From Ehretia macrophylla (lineage: Eukaryota; Streptophyta; Magnoliopsida; Boraginales; Ehretiaceae), in contig CM075773.1 of NCBI GenBank assembly GCA_037974665.1, positions 66,756,263-66,820,262 on the forward strand: a stretch of DNA of 64,000 nt, read 5' to 3'. The position numbers and the translations under genes are program-made. Below the pieces are notes generated by a model. The model made no database searches and was not told the origin of the DNA. It saw nothing but the letters and a program-made list of their open reading frames with translations. Positions 45,260-55,270 of this stretch are shown piece by piece. Each line of letters opens with the position of its first letter. The first letter of the stretch is position 1.

Positions 45260-46264
45260 ATGGAAAATCATTTCGTAAGAAGATTCACTCGCTTGTTTCC
45301 TTCCTCATTCACTTCATGCAACTTTCGACATGTACAAGACACTGTAGAGAGCTCCATTGTTTGCACAAAAAGCACACAAAATCTCCATACAAATGAAGAC
45401 CTATCCTTTCCAAGAATCCAAGCTTATTCATCTTTGATCAAACCCCAAAAACCTAAGAACCCCAAAAATGATACAGAAGGAAAGAAATGTTCACCTGCAA
45501 AACCTGTTTCAACTTTGAATGCACGGCAAAAAGATAGAGCTAAAATGTTAAAAATCAAGAATAGTTCTTCATCTAATGGTGGTTGGTTTAGTAGTGAAGA
45601 CAATGAAGTTGATCTCAAAACGGACACATTTTTCAGCTTATCGTTAGTCTCTTCCACGTCTTTTCGCCTGAAAACAGGCGAGACTTTCCTGGAAAAGCTT
45701 GATAACAAGAGTACTAACGTGGGACGTTGTCCATCTGAAGTATCAGTGAGATCAATCTGTCCAACACAAACTGATCAGTTGAGCCAAAGTACCCGGCAAA
45801 ATTATCTGAAAACCACCAAAAATGGCCGTGGAAATACAAATCATAGCGAGAAAACCACAAAATCATGTCGGAATGAGATGGTTCATGGAGAATTTGTAAA
45901 GGAGAGTGCAGTTCCAGAGGCGTCTAATGATCATTATGGGAATTGTCGTCAGAAAACCACCAAGACTAGTAAAAAAATCAGGAGTAATCGACGGAGAAGT
46001 AGGAATCTAAATAGTGAAGTTGGTTGGTGCTCAATAGTTGTTGATGGTAGGGTTGAAGAGAGTTATGCAGTGGAGAAGATTACAAGCGATCCTTACAGTG
46101 AGTTTAGAATATCGATGGTGGAAATGATATTAGAGAAACAAATCTTCAAAAATGAAGACCTTGTAACGCTTTTGCATTGTTTTATATCTTTGAATTCAGC
46201 TTGCCACCACAAAGTAATTCATGAGGTTTTCTCCGAGATTTGTGAGACATTGTTCAATAATTAA
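45260..46264 (+). CDS. OFP: OVATE family protein (OFP), single exon
   Basis: An intact 334-residue frame without introns, as usual for OFPs. The C-terminal OVATE domain (about 270-332) is clear: ITSDPYSEFRISMVEMILEK, then LLHCFISLNSACHHKVIHEV and FSEICETLF. The N-terminus MENHFVRRFTRLFPSSFTSC resembles the conserved start of the OFP7/OFP8 group. A basic stretch KKIRSNRRRSR (about 238-248) could act as a nuclear localisation signal. The middle is Ser/Lys/Asn-rich and poorly conserved. OFPs are plant-specific nuclear co-repressors that bind TALE homeodomain and TRM partners and shape organ growth, including fruit form. The ATG has a TATA box 94 bp upstream and the stop is followed by AT-rich DNA. 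The exact subgroup is inferred. Confidence 0.95.
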   Translation: MENHFVRRFTRLFPSSFTSCNFRHVQDTVESSIVCTKSTQNLHTNEDLSFPRIQAYSSLIKPQKPKNPKNDTEGKKCSPAKPVSTLNARQKDRAKMLKIKNSSSSNGGWFSSEDNEVDLKTDTFFSLSLVSSTSFRLKTGETFLEKLDNKSTNVGRCPSEVSVRSICPTQTDQLSQSTRQNYLKTTKNGRGNTNHSEKTTKSCRNEMVHGEFVKESAVPEASNDHYGNCRQKTTKTSKKIRSNRRRSRNLNSEVGWCSIVVDGRVEESYAVEKITSDPYSEFRISMVEMILEKQIFKNEDLVTLLHCFISLNSACHHKVIHEVFSEICETLFNN

Positions 46265-46495
46265 ATGATGTTATTTGAATGTGCATCAGATTTTCATTTC
46301 TGTGAGGTTTTGGTGCCTTAAGAAGAGCAGGTAATAAACTTGGTGATCAGTTAGCAAAACATGCACTGGCATATCACGTGTGGTGTGTATCTATCTTGCT
46401 AAAGTATGTAATTATCTTTATCTTATCTATAATAATTTTATCAAATGACAAAAATTAAAAGAAATTAGTAATTGAACGAGTATTGTTATTGATAA
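46265..46495 (+). other. downstream flank of OVATE gene
   Basis: AT-rich non-coding DNA, probably the 3' UTR at its start. The Mutator-like element's duplication begins at 46496, 232 bp after the stop codon. Confidence 0.5.
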
Positions 46496-46744
46496 TTATT
46501 TTTAGGGTGAATAGATCCAGACTCCCCTGTGGTCAGACATAAGTACACACGACCTCTCTGTGGTCTCAAAACTTCCTCCAGACCCCCCTGTGGTCGGACC
46601 CTCGGTGTGCACCGCCCCTCTTCGTCAAATTTTATGTCACTTTTGATAGCATGTGTAGTGCACTAGCGTAAAATGTGATTTTTATTGATTTTTAACGTAT
46701 TTGACAATAAAATAATAGTAGTAATTGAAAAAAAGAAAAAAAAT

Positions 46745-46870
46745 GGCAACAGTCAACTCACCACTACCATCTCCACCTCCGGCCATTAACAGTCAACTAC
46801 ACGACCACCATCATCTCCACCTCCGGCCATAAACAGTCAACTACACCACCACCGTCATCTCCGCCTCCAT
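46745..46870. repeat. three degenerate tandem units inside the Mutator-like element
   Basis: CAACAGTCAACT..., TAACAGTCAACTAC... and AAACAGTCAACTAC..., each followed by CCACCACC-rich sequence and CTCCACCTCCGGCCAT or a variant, at about 42-46-bp spacing. Confidence 0.8.
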
Positions 46871-46900
46871 CTCCACATCTGGTCACCACTACTGCCACCA

Positions 46901-47116
46901 TCAGTAGCCTTTTTTGAAGGGCTTGTAAGTTTTGAGATCAAAGACGACACTAGCTACATATCCAACGGCTGCACCAACTGATACAAAGAGACAAGCCATA
47001 CTTAGTATCTGAAGTCTAACCCACTGGTTTGTCCATGGTTTAATCTTCTTCTGAGAAATGTGCATCTCAATAGGGAAGTACACTATTAAAGGCCAAAACC
47101 CGTAAGGCAAAATCAA
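46901..47116 (-). pseudogene. captured C-terminal fragment of an amino acid permease (AAP family)
   Basis: A 71-codon frame ending in its own TGA. From GFWPLIVYFPIEMHISQKKI through LQILSMACLFVSVGAAVGYV to VVFDLKTYKPFKKGY it matches the last helices and C-terminus of plant AAP amino acid permeases (Aa_trans), closest in style to the AAP2/3/4 group. The frame is open. Sequence before GFWPL does not look like AAP, so the capture breakpoint is near 47100. A full transporter cannot be made. The parent gene must lie elsewhere in the genome. Confidence 0.88.
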
Positions 47117-47680
47117 GTCTAAATGATAAATCTTAGATTCTTATACAATGATTTTTGTTCTGGTAAAGTGAACTACAAATATGGATCACGGAAATGCGAG
47201 CACATGTTTTCCATATGAGGAACTATGTTTTTGGTTAATCTGTTTTTGCTTGCGACTTTTAGCTGTGGAGCAGCAATGTTGTTTCTTTTCAGTGTTATTA
47301 AATCTCAAAATGTGGAGTTGGGGTTTATGGTGGTGGGTGAGGGTAGTTGTGGTGGGGTTTAGTGGTGGTGGGGTGGGGAAGGGCGGAGGAAGGGAAGAAG
47401 AAGAAGTAGTTTTTTTATTTTTTTATTTGTGAGAAAGGGTATTTTGGTCAATAAATACATTTATTTCATTGACAAAATTATTAAAAACGAATTCAAGTTG
47501 CAATAAGTGTGTGTGTGCTACACATGCTGTCAAAAGTGACGGGAAATTTGATGGAGGGGGGCAGTGTGCACCAAGGGTCAGACCACATGGGGGTCTGGAG
47601 GAAGTTTTGAGACCACAGGGAGGTCGTGTGCACTTACGTTTGACCACAGGGGGGTCTGGAGCTATTCACCCTTATTTTTA

Positions 47681-48069
47681 TGTTCATGATCACATCAAAA
47701 TCTCTCTTGCGTTGCTTTTCTTTTCGTGTTTTCTGGGAAGTGTCGAAGTAGCCAAAATTTACTTTTCTTTTCTGATCGAGGGAGGTTCTTTTGGTCTATC
47801 TCATGGAAAATTCCACAAAAAATCCAGACAGATCGATCAATCTAGACTTTTTCCACATGTGTGGAAACCTTCATATTTTTAAGAGCCATGTGAATAAAAG
47901 TCCAAACTGACTGATCCAGATATCACGTGTAAAGTATGTATCTTGCTTCTTTATCTGATTAGTTTTGGATTATTCCCGACCAATATATATGGTAGCACGA
48001 CATTGCGCGACGAGGCTTTAGGAACACTAGATTTGAGTTGCTAGGGTCCAAATACTTAGACCTCCACTG
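47681..48069. other. intergenic, nothing recognised
   Basis: About 390 bp between the Mutator-like element and the next LTR, without conserved coding sequence. Confidence 0.5.
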
Positions 48070-48588
48070 TGTTGGAAAGTAAACTTGAATTCGGGGTTAA
48101 CATTAATGAGCAAGCATTTGAGCTAGCTAAAACACTTATTTATTGGATCCAAAAAATGAGAATGTTGCAAGTCCAAGCCCAAACTCTAGAGAAGTCTTGA
48201 ACTTGAGATCATATTTTCTAAGAAGCATTTAGAGGCAAATAAAATTTTGAGTAGCTAGAATAATTTAAGAATATTCTCTAGCATATTCCACCTACTAGGA
48301 ATATTCTCTAGCATATTCCATCAACTTTTAAGAATATATTGTATGTAGAAAGTTCTAAAAACACCTATAAATAGGCTTCATTAGCTTTGTATCAATGTAC
48401 CCCAAGCTTGTTAAGCAATATAGTTATAAGAGTTGGTTAGTAACTGAATTCAGAAAATATATGACATTGGGTGTCATAATAATTATAGTGAATAATAGAG
48501 AATTACTCTGTGGATGTAGGTAAAGCCCAAACCATGCCGAGATTGTTTGTTTATTGCATTTTGTGTGCATGATCCAATTTTTCAAACA
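48070..48588 (+). repeat. LTR copy 1 of the small element
   Basis: 519 bp, TGTTGGAAAGTAAACTTGAA...TTTTTCAAACA, with a CCTATAAATAGG promoter-like motif at about 48365. Confidence 0.88.
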
Positions 48589-49024
48589 TTTAGGCTAGTT
48601 AAAACACTTATTTATTTGGTCTAAAAAATGAGAATGTTGCAAGTCTAAGCCCAAATTGTAGAGAAGTCTTGAACTTGAGATATTTTTTAAGAAGCACCTA
48701 GAGGCAAATAAAATATTTGAGTAGATAGAATAATCAAAAAATATTCTCTAGCATATTCCACCATCCTTTGATAATATCTTGTATGTAGAATGTTAGAGCA
48801 CCTATAAATATGTTTTATTGACTTTGTCTCAATGTAGCCCAAACTTGTTAAGCAGTGCAGTTATAAGAGCTGGTTAGTAACTGGATTCGGGAAATGTATC
48901 AGGGCTTGGGTGTCATAATAATTTCTGTGAGTAAAAGGGAATTACTCCATGGATGTAGATGAAGCTCAAACTACGTCAAAATTGTATGTTTATTGTATTT
49001 GTGTGCATGGTCCAATTTTTCACC
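48589..49024 (+). repeat. LTR copy 2 (5'-truncated)
   Basis: It aligns with copy 1 from about 48119 onward (GCTAGYTAAAACACTTATTTA) and ends TTTTTCACCA just before the PBS-like sequence. Confidence 0.88.
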
Positions 49025-49709
49025 AAAGAGGTATCTGAGCTCAGGGTCACACACAAAATGCATACAGATCCAGTTGTTGAAAAATCTAAAGAAGGATGGA
49101 CAAGATTTCCGATTTATAGTCAAAATGTTGATGACGATCAAGCAACATCAAAAGAAGATTGACGAAAAGAAGGAGTATTCCGTTGCTTGAGCAAAAGACT
49201 GTCGAAAGTGGACATTAAAAGCAAAAGAGGTGCTCGCATCAAGAGATAGTGCAGTGCTCACCCAAAAGACGAGAGTGTTAAATCTCGTCATTCAAAATTG
49301 TTGTAGTAGCGGAACAATCAGACAACAAAAAAATTGTTGTCTCAGGAAGAAAAATTTGAAGTGCCAAAAAAAAGAGAAAAAATGAGAAACAACAAAAAAA
49401 GAAAAAGATCACATTTGAAGAGGTGTTAAGTCTCAATTTGAGGGAGGATTCATCCCAAGTTGTGTGTTAAAAAAATAGGTGTCGTTAGGTTGAGAACGAA
49501 GTTGTTGTCACCATTTAGAGCTGAGCCAATGAAGAGCTACAACTATTACCAGAAAAAATCATTATTGGTGTTGAAGAAAATGACCACCGGAGTGTTGAAG
49601 ACAACCAAAGCTTTGGGAAAGAAAAGTTTTTATCAAGCCTCTCCAGATTGAATTTTTCCTCCAACTAAGATCTCGCCTTTGGAATAACAAATTCAAGTTT
49701 AAGAGGGAG
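49025..49709 (+). other. internal region of the small LTR element
   Basis: Purine-rich, with Lys-rich short frames (such as 49460-49651) and no conserved retroelement domain. The end AAGAGGGAG (49701-49709) serves as polypurine tract. Confidence 0.65.
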
Positions 49710-50221
49710 TGTTGGAAAGTAAACTTGAATTTGGCTTAACGATTAATGAACAAGTATTTGGACTACCTAAAAACTTATTTATTTGGTTCAAAGAATGAAA
49801 ATGTTTTAAGTCCAAGCCCATACTCTAGAGAAGTCTTGAACTTGAAATATTTTCTAAGAAGCATCTACACGCAAAATATTTGAGTAGCTAGAATAAACTA
49901 AGAATATTCTCTAGCACTTTCCACCTATTAGGAATATTCTCTAGCATATTTCACCTACTTTTAAGAATATCTTGTACATAAAATATTCCAAGAGTACCTA
50001 TAAATACGCTTCATTGGCTTTGTATCAATGTACCCTAAACATATTAAGCAATGTAGTTATAATAGCCGGTTAGTAACCGGACTCGGAAAATGTATTAGGG
50101 CTTGGGTATCATAATAATTTCTTTGAGTAATAGAGAATTACTTTGTGGATGTAGGTGAAGCCTAGACCACGTTAAAATTGTGTGCTTATTGCATTTGTGT
50201 ACACGATCCAATTTTCCAACA
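49710..50221 (+). repeat. LTR copy 3 of the small element
   Basis: 512 bp, TGTTGGAAAGTAAACTTGAA...TTTTCCAACA, similar over its length to copy 1. Confidence 0.88.
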
Positions 50222-50284
50222 TTCTTCTTTGTAGGATATGTGATTTAGTTAAAGTGAGAATAGCTTTTGGTCTCCAGATACGAT

Positions 50285-50727
50285 TTTTTTTAAAAGTTAA
50301 CAAGTGCTCCATTCATCTAAAAGATTTAGAAAAGAAGTAGTTACAAATAAAATAAAAAGTCCTATCTAACAAAGTACTCTCCTGTCAATTTGCCCAGGCA
50401 CAACAAATAGCTTCATTTAATGGGCAATCCTCAAACTTTGTCTGGACTAAATACAACTTGTTTCTAATGTCAACATAGATCTTGTCAAAAAGGTGTTCTA
50501 AATTTAGTTAATGGTACCTTGTGCATTCTACTTTTTTTTTTCAAAAAGAGAACATGAACAAATAATACTGAATCTCTTTGTTTTTGCAGTTTGTCAAGCT
50601 CAGCTGAGGATGCCCTCCTACTTAACCAACTTAGTGGCAAGCTTGGAGAGTTTAAGACTTCTTTTGACTTAACCTTTTGGTAAAACTGCATTTGAGAAAT
50701 AGGTGGTCCCTTATTTATGTAGAGCAA
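50285..50727 (-). pseudogene. LINE 3'-end fragment
   Basis: The minus strand encodes LPLSWLSRRASSAELDKL, then in adjoining frames IYVDIRNKLYLVQTKF and LNEAICCAWANDR. The last segment matches the C-terminus of the LINE at 29.9 kb (LLSQAICRAW). The T-rich stretch at 50285 would be the 3' tail. RT and the rest are missing. Confidence 0.65.
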
Positions 50728-51021
50728 TGGTAAATAGACAATGGGTGCTTCGATTTTGAGAAAGTGAAAGGATTCGGTGGAATTTTTTGACGCCTTTCAT
50801 ATAGTAACTTCTCATAAATGTTTATTTTGGCATCTTTTTAGATGGACTATTTTTAGGCAATGGATTCTATAAGGTGAGTTAATTTTCATTTAAACTAACC
50901 CTTGATAGGAATTTATTTTAAGTCATAGTTCACCAAACACTTAGCTTATCATAAAGGTCCATGCGAAGAAAAGCAATTATGAAAAGTCTAAGGAATGAAA
51001 AATTTCCATTCAGAAGTACAT
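50728..51021. other. intergenic, nothing recognised
   Basis: No recognised coding or repeat feature. Confidence 0.45.
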
Positions 51022-52009
51022 TGTAACAACCACATAATAAACTTGGTTGTGGATTATGAGGGTGGAAAATGGTGGTCCGCCCGAGTTTAGTACTTCAACC
51101 TCAAGCTACATGACCTACAAAAGAAAGGAAGGAAGTGCGGGGGTAGTGGCCCATGTTTTTCCTCGAGTGTAAAAGTGATCAGTATGCCTGAGCTAGATGG
51201 TAAGTAGTTGATAGCAATAAATATGCACGAGTTACCTGGTAATGTTTAGTGAGTGGGCTATTTATACTAATACCGATTACGGGCAGCAATTAATGCTTAA
51301 TACTGCCCAGTATTGTTCACGCCTGCCTGAGCTCATTACCTAGCGGTTAAAGCTATTATCCAACGGATAAATCTATTGTCTAGAGATTAGTCGGGTATCA
51401 CATTTATGTCACATCGGAGGTGATTTCCAGGCTAGGAAAAGTGGCGTGGGTCGGACATTAGCCAGATTGTACTGCCTCAGGTCGGGTAGGCCTGCTCTGG
51501 CTTGGGTTTACGCCCCTATTATTCCCCCTTCCCCCTCGAGTCTGGAATACTGCAAGGGTTCTAGAAATGCTATGAGTATGCCCGAGCCACCAAGCCTTCA
51601 AATTATTGCGAGTGGCCACATCATCTAGCCCAGAAGCGAGATGCGAATACTTTACCCGCGTTCTGACAAGATGCAACGGTTGGGCTTCCCGAGGCGAACG
51701 TCCTTCTATAAATAGGCTTGAGTCACACTAAAATCCACCTTACGTGCCTTTGCAAATCAAGCTCACAGTATTCTCTCTAACTTCACCGTTCAGATTAGGA
51801 CATCTAGCTCGGAGCACTCAGCCAAAAAACTTTAGTTCGGACTCTTTAGCTCAGCAATTAGGTACGTCCTTAATCCCTTTTCCTTAAGTTTTTTTTATCT
51901 TTCCCTTATCCCTACAAATGGAGATGTCAGAGTGAGAGGATTCACAAGCACGCTTAGCTCAGTCATATAGTGGTGACGAAGATAGCCCCTTGAGCTCGGG
52001 AACATTGCC
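51022..52009 (+). mobile_element. 5' part of a 'gypsy-type transposon' element, copy 2
   Basis: LTR-like DNA starting near TGTAACAACC (51022) has a TATAAATA box at 51707-51714, a leader, and a coding start at 51918 (MEMSE, stop, then EDSQARLAQSYSGDEDSPLS), which parallels the start of copy 1 at 39916. The element is interrupted at 52010 by an LTR. Its remaining coding part is found at about 61740-63485. The left boundary is uncertain. Confidence 0.55.
51707..51714 (+). promoter_or_regulatory. TATA box in the LTR of copy 2
   Basis: TATAAATA, 204 bp before the coding start at 51918. The same promoter-to-start arrangement is seen in copy 1. Confidence 0.55.
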
Positions 52010-53430
52010 TGTGACGCCCTAGACCTAGCATGCAGTATATGATACATATTTGCATATAATTAAGTGATTATATATGTATTAGAGTTTAATTTAGTTCTTG
52101 AATTTACCTAGTAGCTTATCTTTTTTTTTCTATTTTCTTTAAAAGTACATTAATATATAATTAATCCAAATAAAATGTTTTAACTATTATTTTGTCATTA
52201 TTATTATGCGGGATTGATCCTAACACCTAGAAGACTAATTTTCATCATTTTAAAACTAGCCCTGAGCTCGGGATAAAAATTAAAGTATTTTATTTTTGCA
52301 AATTTTGTATTTTTTCCTTACTATATATGTATTTTTGGGTATACGTTCATAAATTTTATTTGCATAGCACGTTGGGAAGACGGGTAGAAAAAAATATTTT
52401 ACATCTCGCATGAATAGTAAAAACATTGTGCATTGTGGGCTAATTAGTTTTAGCTAATTTTTGGGCTTTAATTTAGCTTAATTTGTATAAAATAACCAAG
52501 CCCAACTTAACTAAATATATTATACCTATTATATATACATAATATACGTACATTACATATCATAAAACAAAAAAAAAAGAAAATAAAAGCTCTCTAGGTC
52601 GACAGGTAGAAGGAGGGAAAAAAGAGAAAAATTCTCTTAGGATTTGCTCTTATGTGCTCTTCTAGGCAATCTTGAGGTGGTACAAGGCAATTCAAAGCTT
52701 TCTTCTTGCTTTTTGAAGCCTATTTTGGTAAGGGATTTACATTTAAATTGCATTTATAGCTTTATGTATGTTTATGTAAGTTTTTGTTTTGATGCCATAA
52801 GATGATATATTGTTCAAATGTTGAATGTTTTGGTGTGTCCTAGTTGTGGAGACTTGATTTGTGGAGTTGAATTACTTGAATTTCTTTTTTTGCAAATAAC
52901 CTAATGTGAAGTTGAAATTTGGGCACTATTCCCTCAGACCCATTAAATCTTGATCCAATGCTCGATCTAATGGTTGATATAGGTTTTAGGGATGTAAAAA
53001 TAGTTGCACGATAAAATTTATCACATTCCGTTAATGTTGGATTTTTAGGTTATTTTTGGGCATATAAAGGGGTTTCGCGTAGTTGGGCCATATACACCTA
53101 GTCTAATGCTCAATATTGATGTCATAAATGTTATAGAAGCTAGATAGATACTTAGATTGAGTAGGCATTGGCTTAACTTTGAGTTATTGGCTTGAACATA
53201 ATAGGGGCTTTGCGTAGATTGGTGATTTAGGTGTGTATTAATGCCTTAGTTAACGTTTATTATGCTTGGAAGTGCCTAAAGTACTTTTATGTCGTTGATT
53301 AGAGGGGTGGTTTGGGTGGCATAGGGCTTGCCAAGGTTGGTTGCTCTAACTTTGTAGCTATTCTTTCATTCGTTTGGTTTGAAGATTGCTAGGGGATGCT
53401 GGGTTGTAGGTATCAGGTACGTCATAGACG
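52010..53430 (+). repeat. truncated chromovirus-type LTR
   Basis: It starts TGTGACGCCCTAGACC and matches the solo LTR at 35140 over at least the first 400 bp (GCGGGATTGATCCTAA, ATTTTTGGGTATACGTTC). It is cut off at about 53430-53440, where the Athila 3' region begins. Its partner LTR and the rest of the element are absent. Confidence 0.72.
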
Positions 53431-53439
53431 TTATGTCTA

Positions 53440-53795
53440 GTGTATGCTCACACTCCTAACTACCTTATCAAGTAATACCCAACAGACCCAAACTACATTA
53501 AGCTGGTGGAGTAGCTCACACTATAAGACAGAGTTACACAATTAAGCTAAATGCACACAGAAACATACAGTGACCACTAGTAGACTAACACTAGTACCTC
53601 TATGAATGTTCCTCAGGGCTTAAAACCCAAACTACCTAAATCTAGAGAAGAATTCAAAGAGTATATGTAAATGACAGAAATTAAACAAATATTTACACAA
53701 AAGAGTACTAGGTTGCCTCCTAGTAGTGCTAAGTCTAACATCTTCAGCCAGATGGTTGTATTGAGTTTAATGCCATCAGCTAGGTAGATTCCGTT
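53440..53795 (-). other. Athila region downstream of integrase
   Basis: Non-coding remains after pol on the minus strand. The env-like region and 3' LTR of full Athila elements are not found. Confidence 0.5.
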
Positions 53796-54800
53796 TTATG
53801 GAATGTATACAAGGTCCAGAAGTTCAACGGATTCAACTTCATGAGGGACTACCTTAGGATTGAAAGCATGCTTCAGTCTTTGTCCATTGACTGTGAGAAT
53901 ACGCCCATATGTGGGATGCTTAATCAAAACAACTCCGGAAGGATATGCGTTAAGCACTTCATAAGGACCATCCCACTTTGTTCTCAATTTTCCTAGGAAG
54001 AACTTCAGCCTAGAATTAAACAGCCACACTTTATCAGAAGGAGAAAATGTTTTTCTTAAAATAGATCTATCATGAATCCTTTTCATTTTCTCTTTGTAGA
54101 GTTTGGCATTCTCATAAGCTTCAAAGCGAAGCTCTTCCAATTCACTCAACGCCAACTTCCTACCTTCACCTGCCTGTTGCAAGTCAAAGTTCAGGGCCTT
54201 AATAGCCCAATAGGCTTTATGTTCTAGTTCAACAGAAAAGTGGCAAGCTTTACTGTATACCAATTTATACGGGGATATATCGATGGGAGTTTTGAAAGTA
54301 GTACGGTAGGCCCACATTGCATCATGCAGATGACTTGACCAATCTTTGCGATCGGGCCTAACTGTTTTCTGAAGAATTTACTTGATTTCTCTATTTGACA
54401 CTTCCACTTTTTCACTTGTTTGTATGTGGTAGGGTGTTGCTATCTTGTGGTGGACAGAGTATTTTCTTAATAAGGCTTCTAGTGTCCTGTGACGAAAATG
54501 ATGTCATCCGTCATTTATAAGTACACGTGGCACCCCGAATCGAGAAAATATATTCTTTTTAATGAATTTGACCACGACTTTGTGGTCATTGGTTCGGGTT
54601 GCCACTACTTCTACCCACTTGGACACATAGTCCATACTAACAAGAATGTAAGTATAACCCGAGGAAGGAGGAAAGGGACCCAAGAAGTCTATACCCCAAA
54701 CATCAAATATTTCACATATGAGGATGGGTGTAAGGGGCATCATGTCCCTTTTTGAAATGGAGCCAGCTTGTTGATATTGTGGGCAATTTTTACACACTCT
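53796..54800 (-). pseudogene. Athila integrase
   Basis: 54504-54797 carries the end of the zinc region ([19 protein letters not shown]) and the core with the first Asp in [15 protein letters not shown] and the second in [12 protein letters not shown]. Between 54317 and 54504 the frame has a stop within the Glu-containing helix (NREIK stop ILQKT). 53796-54317 continues with MWAYRTTFKTPIDISPYKLV and a C-terminal domain with GPYEVLNAYPSGVVLI. All catalytic regions are recognisable but the frame is broken. Confidence 0.9.
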
Positions 54801-55270
54801 CTATGCATCCTTGAAAAGAGTGGGCCAGAAGAACCCATATTAAAGGACTTTGGCAGCTGTTTTTTTTCCTCCGAAATGTCCACCACATGTTTCAAAGTGG
54901 CAGAATTAGAGAATATTATCAGTTTCATCCTCAGGAATACACCTCTTACTGACTTGATCGGCACAAATCTTGAAAAGATAGGGATCTTTCCAAATAAAGT
55001 ACTTGACTTGTGCCATGAATCGTTCTCGTTCTCATTTACCCCAGTGAGTTGGAAGCTCTTGGGTAGCCAGATAGTTGACATAGTGGGCATACCACGAGGT
55101 CTTATGTGAGACAACAAAAAGTTGCTCATCAGGGAACGTATCTTTGAAAGGCAGAGTATTAATAGGAGGATTCCATACCAAACATGATAGATGATTGGCA
55201 ATAGAGTTCTCGTTTCCTTTCTTGTCCTTGATCTCAAGGTCGAACTCTTGTAGGAGTAATAGCCAACAGA
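54740..55270 (-). pseudogene. Athila RNase H end and integrase N-terminus, frameshifted
   Basis: Translation in shifting frames gives LEIKDKKGNENSIANHLS, then DPYLFKICADQVSKRCIPED, which is the normal RNase H to integrase transition (HLSRL and the HHCC region) of Athila Pol. Several frameshifts. Confidence 0.75.

Larger units (their letters stand above)
46505..47671. mobile_element. Pack-MULE-like element (Mutator type) carrying a host gene fragment
   Basis: 1167 bp with long terminal inverted repeats of about 157-159 bp (46505-46663, 47516-47671), about 85-90% identical by eye, both starting GGGTGAATAG. A perfect 9-bp duplication TTATTTTTA flanks it (46496-46504, 47672-47680), the Mutator hallmark. 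Between the repeats is the C-terminal end of an amino acid permease on the minus strand and GC-rich repeats with a unit of about 45 bp (46745-46870). No transposase is present, so it depends on another MULE. Confidence 0.9.
48070..50221 (+). mobile_element. small non-autonomous LTR element with three LTR copies
   Basis: LTR copies: 48070-48588 (complete), 48589-49024 (missing its first about 48 bp) and 49710-50221 (complete). The internal part 49025-49709 (685 bp) begins with a PBS-like GGTATCTGAGCTC and ends in the polypurine tract AAGAGGGAG. It encodes no recognisable Gag or Pol, only short Lys-rich frames. No target-site duplication flanks the outer ends. The layout LTR-LTR-internal-LTR suggests recombination between related copies, or insertion of one element beside another. 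Confidence 0.82.

Noticed and set aside
45424-45708. 94-codon minus-strand ORF within the OVATE gene
   Set aside because: Antisense shadow of a clear single-exon gene; no domain.
47469-47882. 137-codon ORF crossing the right inverted repeat of the Mutator-like element
   Set aside because: It runs across the element's end into flanking DNA, so it is a chance frame. The AAP fragment is on the other strand and elsewhere.
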